Source: Amycolatopsis acidicola (lineage in GTDB: Bacteria; Actinomycetota; Actinomycetes; Mycobacteriales; Pseudonocardiaceae). From it: a DNA stretch of 60,810 nt. The DNA is taken from NCBI RefSeq assembly GCF_007713735.2, contig NZ_VMNW02000051.1, positions 1 through 60,810 of the forward strand, in the 5' to 3' direction. Below are positions 8,032 through 16,541 of this stretch, piece by piece. Below the pieces are notes generated by a model. That model saw only the letters and a list, made by a program, of their open reading frames with translations, did not search any database and was not told the origin of the DNA. A program made the position numbers and the translations under genes. Numbering within the stretch: the first letter of the stretch is position 1; every line of letters begins with the position of its first letter.

Positions 8032-8856
8032 GTGCTCGTCCGGACCGAGATCGCCGACCGCGTCGCCACCGTGACGCTCGACCGGCCGGAGGCCCGCAAC
8101 GCGCTGAGCCGCGCCCTCACCCACGAACTGTGGGACGCGATCACCGCCGCGGGCGCGGATCCCGCCGTGGACGTGGTGATCCTGACCGGCGCCGGTCCGG
8201 CCTTCTGCGCGGGCGCCGACCTCAAGGAGATCTCCGGGGAGACCCCGTCCACGACCGCCCCGCGCGGGCCTGGCCAAGGGCCCGAGCGGGACACCAACGG
8301 CCTCTTCCGGTTCCTGCCGGTCATCGAAAAACCCGTGCTCGGCGCCGTCAACGGCCCCGCGGTCACCGGTGGGCTGGAAGTGGCCCTGCAGTGCACTTTC
8401 CTCATCGCCTCGGAACGCGCCCGGTTCGCCGACACGCACGCGCGGCTGGGCGTGATGCCGGGCGCGGGCGCGAGTGTCCTGCTGGCCCGGAGAATCGGCC
8501 TCCAGCGCGCGATCGAGCTGTCGCTGACCGGGAACTTCCTTACGGCGGAGGAAGCATTGCACATCGGCTTGGTCAACCACGTCGTGCCGCACGAAGAACT
8601 GCTGCCCTTCGCCCGGAAACTGGCCGGGGACATCGCTTCCGGCGACCAGCCGGGCGTGCGGCACCTGCTCGCCCACTACCGGCGGATCGCGAACGCCGCC
8701 ACCCTCGACGAAGCCCATCTCCTCGAAGGAATGCTGGCGGAGACGTGGCAGCAGGGCACCGGTCAGGTCGGCGCCCGGCGCTCCGAGGTCATGGCACGCG
8801 GCCGGGCTCAGACGGGTTCGAGCCCATCGACGCGCAGCAACGACCCCGTCGTGTAG
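8032..8856 (+). CDS. Enoyl-CoA hydratase/isomerase family protein
   Basis: A 274-residue crotonase. The first catalytic glutamate is present in GGLEVALQ near residue 120; the second glutamate position of rat hydratase is a histidine here (ADTHARLGVMPG), a variant common in actinobacterial EchA proteins. The oxyanion-hole CAGADL segment is intact. It starts with GTG at 8032 behind a strong AAGGAGG. Role: hydration of a 2-enoyl-CoA, or a related isomerase or hydrolase step. The 3' end overlaps the convergent SDR gene by 49 bp, so antisense transcription between the two is unavoidable unless their expression is coordinated. Confidence 0.85.
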   Translation: MLVRTEIADRVATVTLDRPEARNALSRALTHELWDAITAAGADPAVDVVILTGAGPAFCAGADLKEISGETPSTTAPRGPGQGPERDTNGLFRFLPVIEKPVLGAVNGPAVTGGLEVALQCTFLIASERARFADTHARLGVMPGAGASVLLARRIGLQRAIELSLTGNFLTAEEALHIGLVNHVVPHEELLPFARKLAGDIASGDQPGVRHLLAHYRRIANAATLDEAHLLEGMLAETWQQGTGQVGARRSEVMARGRAQTGSSPSTRSNDPVV

Positions 8857-9569
8857 GACGAAGCCGCGCTCGCGAAATACAGCGCCGCGGTGACGATCTC
8901 GTCCGGATAGCCGAATCGTCCTAAAAGGACGTCCGGCACCTCTTTCCCCGGGATCGCCCAGCTTTTCGAGATGTCCGTGTAGAACCCGCCCGGCGAGATC
9001 ACGTTGAACCGCACCTTCGGCGCGAACTCCCGGGCGAACGCCACGCTCATCGCGTTGAGCGCCGCCTTCGCGCCCGCGTACGGCGCGAAACCGGGCGCGG
9101 GCCGCAGCGCGCCGGTGCTGGACACGCTGATCACCGAGCCGCCTTCCCCGGCCGCCATCCGTTCCGCCACCAGCGCGGACAACCGGAACGGGCCCTTGAA
9201 GTTCACCGACAGCACCTTGTCGAACAGCTCCTCGCCGGTGTCCACCGAGGACGGTGCGACCGGGGACATCCCGGCGTTGTTCACCAGGACATCCACCTTG
9301 CCGAACTGTTCGTAGGCACGCTCGGCCAGCGCGGACAGCTCGTCCCAATGCCCCACGTGGCAAGCGACGGGAAGCGCTTTCCGCCCGAGTTCGGACACCT
9401 CCCGCGCCACTTCCTCGCACGCGGGCAGCCGACGGCTCGCGATCACGACGTCGGCGCCCGCCGCGGCGTAGGCCAGCACGATGGCGCGCCCCAGCCCCCG
9501 GCTCCCGCCCGTGACCAGCGCGACCTTGCCCGACAGGTCGAACAGCTCGGCCGGGGTGCGCGCGGTCAT
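8808..9569 (-). CDS. SDR-family oxidoreductase (FabG-like)
   Basis: A 253-residue classical short-chain dehydrogenase: the TGGSRGLG cofactor motif begins near residue 20, NNAG follows, and the catalytic serine (SVSSTG) and YAGAK tyrosine/lysine are intact. Probable reaction: NAD(P)-dependent oxidation of a hydroxy group on the catabolic intermediate, often a 3-hydroxyacyl-CoA or ring alcohol. It is the last gene of a four-gene operon (VOC, SDR, ligase, SDR) in which each start overlaps the previous stop by 4 bp. The ATG at 9569 is part of such an ATGA overlap. Confidence 0.87.
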   Translation of the reverse strand: MTARTPAELFDLSGKVALVTGGSRGLGRAIVLAYAAAGADVVIASRRLPACEEVAREVSELGRKALPVACHVGHWDELSALAERAYEQFGKVDVLVNNAGMSPVAPSSVDTGEELFDKVLSVNFKGPFRLSALVAERMAAGEGGSVISVSSTGALRPAPGFAPYAGAKAALNAMSVAFAREFAPKVRFNVISPGGFYTDISKSWAIPGKEVPDVLLGRFGYPDEIVTAALYFASAASSYTTGSLLRVDGLEPV

Positions 9570-11098
9570 TTCGCGGCCCCGTACCGCTCACGCAGGTGGC
9601 GTTTGTACAGCTTGCCGTTCGGGTCGCGGGGCAGCTGGTCGACGAAATCGACCGTGCGCGGGCATTTGTACGCCGCCAGCCGCGCGCGACAGTAGTCCAG
9701 CAGCTCCTCGCCGAGCCCCGGCCACGCCCCGTCCGCCCGCTGCACCACCGCTTTCACCGACTCGCCCATCTCCGCGTCCGGCACGCCGATCACCGCCGCG
9801 TCGGCCACCGCGGGATGGGTGAGAAGCACGTTCTCCGCCTCCTGCGGGTAGATGTTCACCCCGCCGGAGATGATCATGTGCGACTGCCGGTCGGTGAGGT
9901 AGAGATAGCCGTCCTCGTCGAGGTGGCCGATGTCACCGAGGGTCCGCCAGCCGTGTTTCTCCGAGACCGACGCCGTTTTGGCGGGGTCGTTGTGGTACTC
10001 GAACGGACGGCCGCCCGCGAAGTACACGACCCCGGTCTCCCCCGGCGGCAGCTCCTCGCCGTCCTCGCCGACGATGTGGCATTCGTTCAGCGGGCGGCCG
10101 ACCGAACCGGGGTGCTCCAGCCATTCGCGCGGCCCGATCGAGGTGGTGCCGATGTCCTCGGTGCCCGAGTAGTACTCGTGGATGACCGGGCCCCACCAGT
10201 CGAGCATCCGCTGCTTCACCTCGACCGGGCAGGGCGCGGCGGCATGCACGACGTAGCGCATGCTGGAGACGTCGAACCGCTCGTGCCCCGGCAGCCGGAG
10301 CAGGCGGACGAACATCGTCGGCACGAACTGGGCGTGCGTGACCCGATGCCGTTCGATCAGCTCCAGGCAGCGGCGCGGGTCGAACCGCTCCATGACGACG
10401 ACGGTCGCGCCGAGGCGGTGCATCGACATCGAGAACACCAGCGGGGCGGAGTGGTAGAGCGGCGCCGGCGAGAGGTACACCGAGCCCGGGCCCGCGTCCT
10501 GCATCACCAGCCCGCGCGCGATCTGCACCGGCGGCGCGGCCGGATCCCCGAAAGCCGTGCGCGGCAACGGTTTCCGCACGCCCTTCGGCCGGCCGGTGGT
10601 GCCCGAGGAATAGAGCATTTCGCGCCCTTCGCACTCGCCTTCGAGCGCCCCGGGCCCGTCCGCGGCGAGCACTTCGTCGTAGCGCTCGAACCCGGCGTGG
10701 GCGCCCACCGCGATCCGCACGGGGACGCGTGCCAGGTCGAGGCCGTCGAGCACGTCCGCCATCGCCTCGCTCGCGATGAGCGCGGCGGCTCCGCAGTCGT
10801 CGAGCACGTACTGCACCTCCCCAGCGAGCAGGTGGCTGTTGATCGCGGTGTAGTAGAGGCCGGACCGCTGGGCGGCCCAGGCGACTTCGAGGTATTCGCG
10901 GTTGTTCTCCATCAGGATCGCGACGTGGTCGCCCACGCCGAGCCCTCGCGCCCGCAACGCCCGCGCGAACCGGGTCGACCGCTCGTCGAGCTGCCCGTAG
11001 GTCACCACTTCGCCGCTGTCACCGAGGATGATCGCCGCCACGTCAGGGTCCTGGTCCGCGTGCCAGGACGGCGTCATCTCCAGCGGGCGCACGGTCAT
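9566..11098 (-). CDS. Acyl-CoA ligase (FadD-type)
   Basis: A 510-residue AMP-forming acyl-CoA synthetase. The P-loop is SSGTTGRPKG, followed by YYSGTEDIG, the hinge TLGDIGHLDEDGYLYLTDR and the catalytic lysine in PNGKLYK. Of the five ligases here it is closest in overall look to mycobacterial FadD4/FadD12-type enzymes; the substrate is unknown. It overlaps both flanking SDR genes by 4 bp, so the operon is translated as a coupled set under operator locus D. Confidence 0.88.
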   Translation of the reverse strand: MTVRPLEMTPSWHADQDPDVAAIILGDSGEVVTYGQLDERSTRFARALRARGLGVGDHVAILMENNREYLEVAWAAQRSGLYYTAINSHLLAGEVQYVLDDCGAAALIASEAMADVLDGLDLARVPVRIAVGAHAGFERYDEVLAADGPGALEGECEGREMLYSSGTTGRPKGVRKPLPRTAFGDPAAPPVQIARGLVMQDAGPGSVYLSPAPLYHSAPLVFSMSMHRLGATVVVMERFDPRRCLELIERHRVTHAQFVPTMFVRLLRLPGHERFDVSSMRYVVHAAAPCPVEVKQRMLDWWGPVIHEYYSGTEDIGTTSIGPREWLEHPGSVGRPLNECHIVGEDGEELPPGETGVVYFAGGRPFEYHNDPAKTASVSEKHGWRTLGDIGHLDEDGYLYLTDRQSHMIISGGVNIYPQEAENVLLTHPAVADAAVIGVPDAEMGESVKAVVQRADGAWPGLGEELLDYCRARLAAYKCPRTVDFVDQLPRDPNGKLYKRHLRERYGAAK

Positions 11099-11901
11099 CG
11101 GGCCGCTCCCAACGCGGCCAGCACCCCGCCGTCGACCGGGATGTCGATGCCATTGACGAAACTCGCCTCGGCCGAGAGCGCGAACGCGACGACGGCGGCG
11201 ACTTCCGCGGCCTGTCCCCGGCGGGCCAGCGGCGTGCGTTCGACGAGTGCCGCCATACTGGGATGCTCCCCGGCTTCCTGGCGCCCCTGCGGGGTGTCGA
11301 TGATGCCCGGCGACACAGAGCAGATCCGTGCCCCGGCCGGGCCGAGCCGCACCGCTTCCTGCCGGACGAACCGGTGCACGCCGCGTTTGGCCCAGGAGTA
11401 GGCGGTTCCCGTGTCCTCAATGGACTCACCGAGAGCTTCGCGCAGTCTGCCGGTGAGTCCGGGATCGAGAGGTTCGTCGAGGGCCGCGAGCGCGCCGGGC
11501 GGCGGGACAGTGGGGTCGAGCAAGGGGGCCATCGAGGCGAAACACACCATGGCCGTGCCCGCCGTCGCGAGCGGCCGCAGGGTTTCGGCGAGGCGCGCGG
11601 TGGCGACGAAGTCGACCTCGAAGATGCGCCGCCAGTCCGCCATCGACGGCGAGATCCCCGCCGCGTGGGCGACGGCTCGCAGCGTGCCGAGCCCGGCCAC
11701 CCGCTCAGCCAGCCCGCGCAGGCCGTCGGCGTCGGTGATGTCGAGGACGTACGCGCGTCCGCCCAGCTGCCCGGCCGCTTCCTTCGCGGCCGCCTCGTCG
11801 AGATCGACGAGGAGCAGTTCGTCGACGGTGCCCGCCATCCGCTCCGCGCACGCCAAGCCCATGCCGCGGCCCGCGCCGGTCACGACGCCCACTGTGGTCA
11901 T
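11095..11901 (-). CDS. SDR-family oxidoreductase
   Basis: A 268-residue short-chain dehydrogenase with TGAGRGMG near residue 8, a catalytic serine in CFASMAPL and a YSWAKRG tyrosine/lysine motif. It carries an insertion of about 30 residues between the serine strand and the catalytic tyrosine (PTVPPPGALAALDEP and beyond), a feature of 3-alpha-hydroxysteroid-dehydrogenase/carbonyl-reductase-like members. That hints at a bulky cyclic alcohol or ketone substrate, but is not proof. The start at 11901 overlaps the VOC gene by 4 bp. Confidence 0.85.
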   Translation of the reverse strand: MTTVGVVTGAGRGMGLACAERMAGTVDELLLVDLDEAAAKEAAGQLGGRAYVLDITDADGLRGLAERVAGLGTLRAVAHAAGISPSMADWRRIFEVDFVATARLAETLRPLATAGTAMVCFASMAPLLDPTVPPPGALAALDEPLDPGLTGRLREALGESIEDTGTAYSWAKRGVHRFVRQEAVRLGPAGARICSVSPGIIDTPQGRQEAGEHPSMAALVERTPLARRGQAAEVAAVVAFALSAEASFVNGIDIPVDGGVLAALGAAR

Positions 11902-12335
11902 GCCACGCTCCAGCACTGGGACAGGCCGGGCTCCGCGGCCCGGCTGAGCAGTTCGATCCGGACCCCGTCGTCGTTGCGGTAGAAGGCGAAGTAGGGCTTT
12001 CCGTCCGGGCCCGTCCGCGAGGCCTCGACCCGGAACCCCTTGTCCGCCAGCTCGCACCCGTCCCCGGCCACGTCGTCGGACCAGTAGCCGAGGTGGTGGA
12101 TCCCGTCCGGTTCCCAGAGCGTGCCCGGGATGCTCCGGATCACCTCCAGGCGCGGGACGGAAACCGAGTAGGCGCACCGGATGTCGAGCACCCGCTCACC
12201 GCCCGGCAGCGTCACCGGGTTCGGGCCACCGACGACGGGGCCCCATTCGTAGCCCAGGACCGCAGACAGCGCCGACATCATCGCTTCGAGGTCCCCGGCG
12301 ACGATGCCGAGGTGGAACTGATCGCCCGCTCGCAC
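11898..12335 (-). CDS. VOC (glyoxalase/dioxygenase fold) protein
   Basis: A 145-residue vicinal-oxygen-chelate protein with two beta-alpha-beta-beta-beta modules. Likely metal ligands are His8 (FHLGI), a histidine in GIHHLGYW and the glutamate in RIELLS near the C-terminus. Family members include methylmalonyl-CoA epimerase, glyoxalases and extradiol dioxygenases; at this length an epimerase or isomerase of a CoA ester is more likely than a ring-cleaving dioxygenase. It is the first gene of the four-gene operon, with a perfect operator 6 bp upstream of its start codon. Confidence 0.8.
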   Translation of the reverse strand: MRAGDQFHLGIVAGDLEAMMSALSAVLGYEWGPVVGGPNPVTLPGGERVLDIRCAYSVSVPRLEVIRSIPGTLWEPDGIHHLGYWSDDVAGDGCELADKGFRVEASRTGPDGKPYFAFYRNDDGVRIELLSRAAEPGLSQCWSVA

Positions 12336-12340
12336 CGTGC

Positions 12341-12376
12341 GAGAATATCATTCTCTCTTTGGTGAATAAAGTTCTC
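12341..12376. promoter_or_regulatory. GAGAAT operator pair, locus D
   Basis: A perfect site, GAGAATATCATTCTC, lies at 12341-12355, and GTGAATAAAGTTCTC (10 of 12) at 12362-12376, exactly 21 bp apart. They sit just upstream of the VOC-SDR-ligase-SDR operon and overlap the 3' end of the membrane protein gene behind it. Confidence 0.8.
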
Positions 12377-12764
12377 GCGTCAGGACGCGATGCAACGGCA
12401 CCGTGCAGCCGAAGACGAAGAGGCCGAACAGCGTGATGGGCCCGAGCCCCACCGGGAACAGCGGCACCTCACCGACCCGGCCCGCGTTGCCGATCCAGTT
12501 CCCGCCGACGTCCACCACCATCACCGCGGCCGCGAGCCAGACGCCCGCCCGGCGCGCGAGCGCGATCAGCACCGCGGTCAGCGGATCGAGGAAAACCAGG
12601 CACACGAAGAAAACCCGGAACACCAGCGGGTACGCGTCGTAGGCGTGAAGACCACTGCGGGCGAGGTCGAGGAGGTGCGCGCCCGTCCCTTCGAGGAACC
12701 CGGCGAGGTACACCGCGAGGAGCCACCTCGCCCACACCGGCAGCGCGCCCCAGCGTTCCCCCAC
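12348..12764 (-). CDS. Small integral membrane protein
   Basis: A 138-residue protein with about four hydrophobic segments (residues 10-28, 46-66, 75-92 and 108-128), probably a polytopic inner-membrane protein. I do not recognise the family. The GTG at 12764 lies 9 bp behind the preceding hypothetical gene, which lies 11 bp behind the TetR gene, so the three form one operon. Its last codons contain the operator of the next operon, showing how tightly the two transcription units are packed. Confidence 0.65.
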   Translation of the reverse strand: MGERWGALPVWARWLLAVYLAGFLEGTGAHLLDLARSGLHAYDAYPLVFRVFFVCLVFLDPLTAVLIALARRAGVWLAAAVMVVDVGGNWIGNAGRVGEVPLFPVGLGPITLFGLFVFGCTVPLHRVLTRELYSPKRE

Positions 12765-12773
12765 GCGCGAAGA

Positions 12774-13265
12774 TTATCCGATGGAGACGAGGTCCTCCTT
12801 GCCGAACGGCTCGTCGAACAGGTCGCCGGTGTGGAACAACTCGGTGGGGCCGAGGGCATCGGGCGGCTCCGCCGCGGCCGCCAGCGCCTCCGCCTTGAAC
12901 GCGCGGGCCGCGACGCTGAGGGTGTGCAGCACCGGGCAGTCGTCCTCGTCGGGGATCGGCCAGGATCCGCCCCACACCCACACTTCGGTGAGCCGCTGTT
13001 CCAGCAGGATGCCGACCGCGCGCCGTACGCGCTGATCCGCTTCGTACAGCCTGGCGTCGACCGCGACGGCGTGCGGGCGCGGCCCGTGCGCCGGGGAGGT
13101 GAGCGCGGCCTCCAGGTCGAGCGCGCGCACGCCGAGGATCTGCAGCGGGCGCGCGTCGGCCAGGTCCGAGACAAGCGCCATCACGTCCCAGCCCGCCATC
13201 ACGTGGTCGAACAGCCAGCCGCCCGCCGAGCGGACCGCGCCCGCCATGCTCGGCGCGAGCACCAC
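12774..13265 (-). CDS. Hypothetical protein in TetR operon
   Basis: A soluble protein of about 163 residues with no family I can name. The N-terminal part (MAGAVRSAGGWLFDHVMAGWDV) suggests an amphipathic helix, and a VWVWGGSWP segment lies near residue 115. Neither a signal peptide nor a cofactor motif is evident. The start is uncertain: GTG at 13265 is just beyond the TetR stop, and the ATG at about 13247 is the alternative. Its position between a TetR gene and a membrane protein suggests it is part of that regulator's circuit. Confidence 0.55.
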   Translation of the reverse strand: MVLAPSMAGAVRSAGGWLFDHVMAGWDVMALVSDLADARPLQILGVRALDLEAALTSPAHGPRPHAVAVDARLYEADQRVRRAVGILLEQRLTEVWVWGGSWPIPDEDDCPVLHTLSVAARAFKAEALAAAAEPPDALGPTELFHTGDLFDEPFGKEDLVSIG

Positions 13266-13276
13266 GAGCCGGTGCG

Positions 13277-13885
13277 TCAGGGGCCGGCGGCGGGCGCGGT
13301 GAGCTGACGGGCCAGTGACCGGGTGTACTCCGCGAACACCTCGGGCAGCCGGATCGACGGATCGAGCAGCCATGTTGTCTCCATCCCGTAGAGAAACGCG
13401 ACGACTTCCACAGCCTTGAGGTCCGCGTCGATGTCCGCGCGGTAGCGGCCGTCGCGCTGCCCGCGCCGGATGCCGTCCGCCACCGTCCCGACCGCGGCGT
13501 GGTACCGGTCCAGGAGGCGGTCGTGCAGCGGGGCGTCCGGATCGAGGTTCTCGAGCAGGAGAACCACGTACATGCCGACGAGCTCGGGCACGCGCTGGAA
13601 CCGTTCGGAGACACCGTCGATCTGCTCGATGAGATCCTCGGACAGCTCGCGGTGGGCGTCGTCGTAGGCGTCGCGCGCTTCGAGCACCGCGTGCAGGAGC
13701 TGGTCCTTGGATTCGAAGTGGTGGAGCAGGCCCGCGGGGCTGACCCCGGCCTCGCGGGCGATCTGGCCGAGAGTGGTGTTGCGCCAGCCGTTACGCGTCA
13801 GCAGGCGTTGCGCGACCGCGAGTATGCGCTGGCGGCGATCCTCGCCCTTGGCGAGCAACGTGGCGTACGGGCGCTGATCGGACAC
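13277..13885 (-). CDS. TetR/AcrR-family regulator
   Basis: A 202-residue TetR protein with a clear helix-turn-helix (residues 17-62, TTLGQIAREAGVSPAGLLHHF) and a C-terminal helical domain of the TetR_C_6/BetI-like kind. It heads a three-gene operon with a hypothetical and a membrane protein. An inverted repeat upstream (13905-13930) is its probable operator and differs from the GAGAAT motif, so it is not expected to belong to the catabolic regulon. Confidence 0.85.
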   Translation of the reverse strand: MSDQRPYATLLAKGEDRRQRILAVAQRLLTRNGWRNTTLGQIAREAGVSPAGLLHHFESKDQLLHAVLEARDAYDDAHRELSEDLIEQIDGVSERFQRVPELVGMYVVLLLENLDPDAPLHDRLLDRYHAAVGTVADGIRRGQRDGRYRADIDADLKAVEVVAFLYGMETTWLLDPSIRLPEVFAEYTRSLARQLTAPAAGP

Positions 13886-13904
13886 CGGACTCCTTTGTCA
13901 ACCG

Positions 13905-13930
13905 ACCTACCGAACATACATTAAGTAGGT
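13905..13930. promoter_or_regulatory. Inverted repeat upstream of TetR
   Basis: ACCTAC at 13905-13910 and its exact complement GTAGGT at 13925-13930 are separated by 14 AT-richer bases, starting 20 bp upstream of the TetR start codon. The position fits an autoregulatory operator overlapping the promoter. Confidence 0.5.
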
Positions 13931-14002
13931 TCACCGGATATGACAAGGGTCACAGTGGGCGGGATTCCGGTGGCGTGCGGGGGAATCCCGGAGTGGCGGC
14001 GG

Positions 14003-14206
14003 CTACCCGTTCAGCACGCCGTCGAGGATGCGCTGGTATTCGTCCATCGCCTGGAAACCGACGATCACGGACCACAGGCTCGAAATGAGCGCGAGTACGC
14101 AGAAGACGATGCAGACGCCGTTCACGGCACGGACCGCGAACACCATCGCGGCGATCCCGGCGATCAGCGCGACGAACCCGACGACGATCACCGTCTGGTA
14201 GTCCAT
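14003..14206 (-). CDS. Small membrane protein
   Basis: A 67-residue protein made almost entirely of two hydrophobic segments (about residues 4-26 and 30-53) and a short polar tail (DEYQRILDGVLNG). The ATG at 14206 is preferred to a GTG one codon earlier. The family is unknown. The 5' end and upstream leader of this gene are duplicated 143 bp upstream, where the copy breaks off after about seven codons. Confidence 0.6.
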   Translation of the reverse strand: MDYQTVIVVGFVALIAGIAAMVFAVRAVNGVCIVFCVLALISSLWSVIVGFQAMDEYQRILDGVLNG

Positions 14207-14287
14207 CACCCGCGACGTCCCGGTGACGATCTCGGCGATCGCGGCCAGCGCGACGGCGGGCCACGTGAACCAATGGTGCAGCGGTGC
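14204..14287. repeat. Leader duplication, copy 1
   Basis: This segment contains the start codon and upstream leader of the small membrane protein gene. Its first 34 bases match those at 14347-14380 with one difference, and further blocks (GGTGCAGCGGTG and flanks) match with small gaps, so it is one half of a degenerate direct repeat. Confidence 0.6.
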
Positions 14288-14319
14288 CTTTCGCGGCGCG
14301 GGCTGGGGAATCCCGGCGC

Positions 14320-14430
14320 GCGGCGGCCGATCACCGTGCGCCGGTTCATCACCCGCGACGGCCCGGTGACGATCTCGGCTCTCCCGGCCGGGGCGACGTG
14401 AACCGGTGGTGCAGCGGTGTTTTCCGGGTA
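14320..14430 (-). pseudogene. Leader duplication, copy 2, with truncated small-gene remnant
   Basis: The second copy of the leader (14347-14425) is followed on the minus strand by ATG and codons resembling the start of the 14003-14206 gene (TVI shared at positions 5-7), after which similarity is lost. This looks like a partial tandem duplication of the small membrane gene whose coding part has decayed. It fills most of the gap before the ligase-polymerase gene. Confidence 0.45.
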
Positions 14431-14496
14431 CCGACGCACGGTTCCCGCTGGTTACACGGCTGCGGGCCGGGCCACGACGAATTACCGTGGACCCTC

Positions 14497-16452
14497 ATGG
14501 CGGGGCGGAAGCGGGCCGGGGTGCCGGAGTGGGTGGAGCCGATGCTGGCCACCGGGGACCGTGGGCGGATTCCGGCGGGGCCGGAGTGGGCGTATGAGTA
14601 CAAGGTGGACGGCTACCGCGCCTGCATGCGCGTCGCGCCGGGCGGGGCCACCGTGCTGACCAGCCGCAACGGCATCGACTTCACCGCCGAATTCGCGGAC
14701 CTCGCCGGGGTTTTCGGCGACGCGCTGGGCGGCGCCGACGCCGTGCTGGACGGCGAAGTCGTGGCCTACGACGAAAACGGCAAGGTCGATTTCAGCGCCC
14801 TCCAGGAACGCCGCGGCCGCTACCAGTCCCACCGGAGTTCGATCCGCCGCGACGAGCCGTTCGACGACGTGCCCGTCCGCTTCCTCGCCTTCGATCTCCT
14901 CCGCTACGCCGGCCGCTCCCTCCTCACCGCCCCCTACGACGAGCGCCGCGCCCTGCTGGAGGCGCTGCCGTTGCCCGACCCGTACCGGATCTCGGTCGTG
15001 CGCACCTTCACCTGGACCGAGCTCGACGCCGATCACCGCACGCCCGAAAACCTCCTCGAACACGTCGCCGCCACGGCCCGCGAGGGGCTGATGGCCAAGC
15101 TGCGCACCGGCGCGTACCACCCCGGCCGCCGCACCGACCTCTGGCGCAAGCACCCCCTGACCCACACCACCGAGGTGATCATCTGCGGCTACCGCCCCGG
15201 CCAGGGCCGCATCGCGGGCCTGATGGGCGGGCTCCTCCTCGGCGCGCACGACCCGGCCACCGGCGACCTCGTGTACCTCGGCGACGTCGGCACCGGGTTC
15301 ACCGAGGCCGAGCGCGCCCGCATGAAGGAACGCCTCGCGCCGCTGGAACGCCGGCGCCACCCCTTCGCCGTGGCGCCGCCGCGCGAGGACGTCGCCCGCG
15401 CCCAGTGGGTGGAGCCGCGTCTGGTGGGCGAAGTCGAGTACCGGCAGTTCACCCGTGGCGCCGGGCGCGTGCGCCACACCGCCTGGCGCGGCCTGCGAGA
15501 AGACCGCTCTCCGGACGAAGTCCTCACCCCGGGCGCCACCGACCCGCAACCGGTACCGGGGAAGAAAATCACCGTGCAGGCCGGGAAACGCCGGCTCCAG
15601 CTGTCCAATCTGGACAAACCGCTGTACCCCGACGGGTTCACCAAGGGCGAGGTGATCCACTACTACTCCCGGATCGCGGACGTGCTGCTGCCCCACCTCG
15701 CCGGCCGCCCGGTCACGTTCCTGCGCTACCCGGACGGCGTCGGCGGCGGCCAGTTCTTCGGGAAGAACGTGCCCAGTGGCGCCCCGTCCTGGCTGCCGAC
15801 CGTCACCCTCCCCCGGCATCGCTCCCGCGAGACCGTCACGTACCCGTTGCTGGACGAACTCGCCGCACTCGTCTGGGCGGCGAACCTGGCGGCACTCGAA
15901 CTGCACGTTCCACAGTGGACGGTCAACGTCGAAGGGGAGCCCGCTCTGCCGGACCTCCTGGTGTTCGATCTCGACCCCGGCCCGGGCACGACGATCGTCG
16001 ACTGCTGCCGCGTCGCCGAACGGCTCCACGACGCGCTCGCCGAAGACGGGCTGACGGCGTTCGCGAAAACCTCGGGCTCCAAAGGGATGCAGCTCTACGC
16101 CGCGATCACCACCGGCGACCCGGGCACCCCGTCTGCCTACGCGAAAGCACTCGCCGAGCGGCTGGCCAGGGAGACGCCGGACACGGTCACCGCCGTGATG
16201 GCCAAGGCGAAACGCACCGGCCGCGTGTTCATCGACTGGTCGCAGAACAACCCGGCCAAGACCACCATCGCGCCGTACTCCTTGCGCGGCCGCGATTTGC
16301 CCACCGTCTCGACCCCGATCACCTGGGACGAGGTCCGCGCGGGCACCGACGCCGAGGCCCTGGTCTTCACCGCCGACGACGTCCTCGACCGGGTGGACGA
16401 ACTCGGGGACCTGTTCGCCGGGCTCGACACGAACCGGGCACCGCTCCCGTAG
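14497..16452 (+). CDS. ATP-dependent DNA ligase fused to LigD-type polymerase domain
   Basis: A 651-residue fusion for non-homologous end joining. Residues 1-310 are an ATP-dependent ligase with the nucleophilic lysine K36 in EYKVDGYRA, plus an OB-fold part around residues 210-310. Residues 350-640 are a LigD primase/polymerase domain, with catalytic aspartates D491 and D493 in VFDLDPGPG and SGSKGMQLY downstream. The order is ligase then polymerase, and the phosphoesterase module of mycobacterial LigD (polymerase-phosphoesterase-ligase) is absent. The ATG at 14497 begins directly at the ligase homology. No ku gene is in the window. It stands alone, unrelated to the catabolic genes. Confidence 0.88.
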   Translation: MAGRKRAGVPEWVEPMLATGDRGRIPAGPEWAYEYKVDGYRACMRVAPGGATVLTSRNGIDFTAEFADLAGVFGDALGGADAVLDGEVVAYDENGKVDFSALQERRGRYQSHRSSIRRDEPFDDVPVRFLAFDLLRYAGRSLLTAPYDERRALLEALPLPDPYRISVVRTFTWTELDADHRTPENLLEHVAATAREGLMAKLRTGAYHPGRRTDLWRKHPLTHTTEVIICGYRPGQGRIAGLMGGLLLGAHDPATGDLVYLGDVGTGFTEAERARMKERLAPLERRRHPFAVAPPREDVARAQWVEPRLVGEVEYRQFTRGAGRVRHTAWRGLREDRSPDEVLTPGATDPQPVPGKKITVQAGKRRLQLSNLDKPLYPDGFTKGEVIHYYSRIADVLLPHLAGRPVTFLRYPDGVGGGQFFGKNVPSGAPSWLPTVTLPRHRSRETVTYPLLDELAALVWAANLAALELHVPQWTVNVEGEPALPDLLVFDLDPGPGTTIVDCCRVAERLHDALAEDGLTAFAKTSGSKGMQLYAAITTGDPGTPSAYAKALAERLARETPDTVTAVMAKAKRTGRVFIDWSQNNPAKTTIAPYSLRGRDLPTVSTPITWDEVRAGTDAEALVFTADDVLDRVDELGDLFAGLDTNRAPLP

Positions 16453-16462
16453 CCGTCCCGGA

Positions 16463-16483
16463 ATGTGGCACAGTGTGCTGCAT
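16463..16483. promoter_or_regulatory. Palindrome upstream of ene-reductase
   Basis: A perfect 11-bp palindrome, GCACAGTGTGC, at 16468-16478 within a longer imperfect one (16463-16483) lies about 60 bp upstream of the ene-reductase start, a likely operator position. It does not resemble the GAGAAT motif. Confidence 0.4.
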
Positions 16484-16541
16484 AACGGATCGTGAGCTAC
16501 ACTCGGGTGGCGAACCACCAGCTCCACTGGGAGGCCCTCCG

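Noticed and set aside
14284..14496. Extended N-terminus of the ligase-polymerase protein
   Set aside because: The extra residues lie in a duplicated leader region and have no domain similarity; ligase homology begins at the ATG at 14497.
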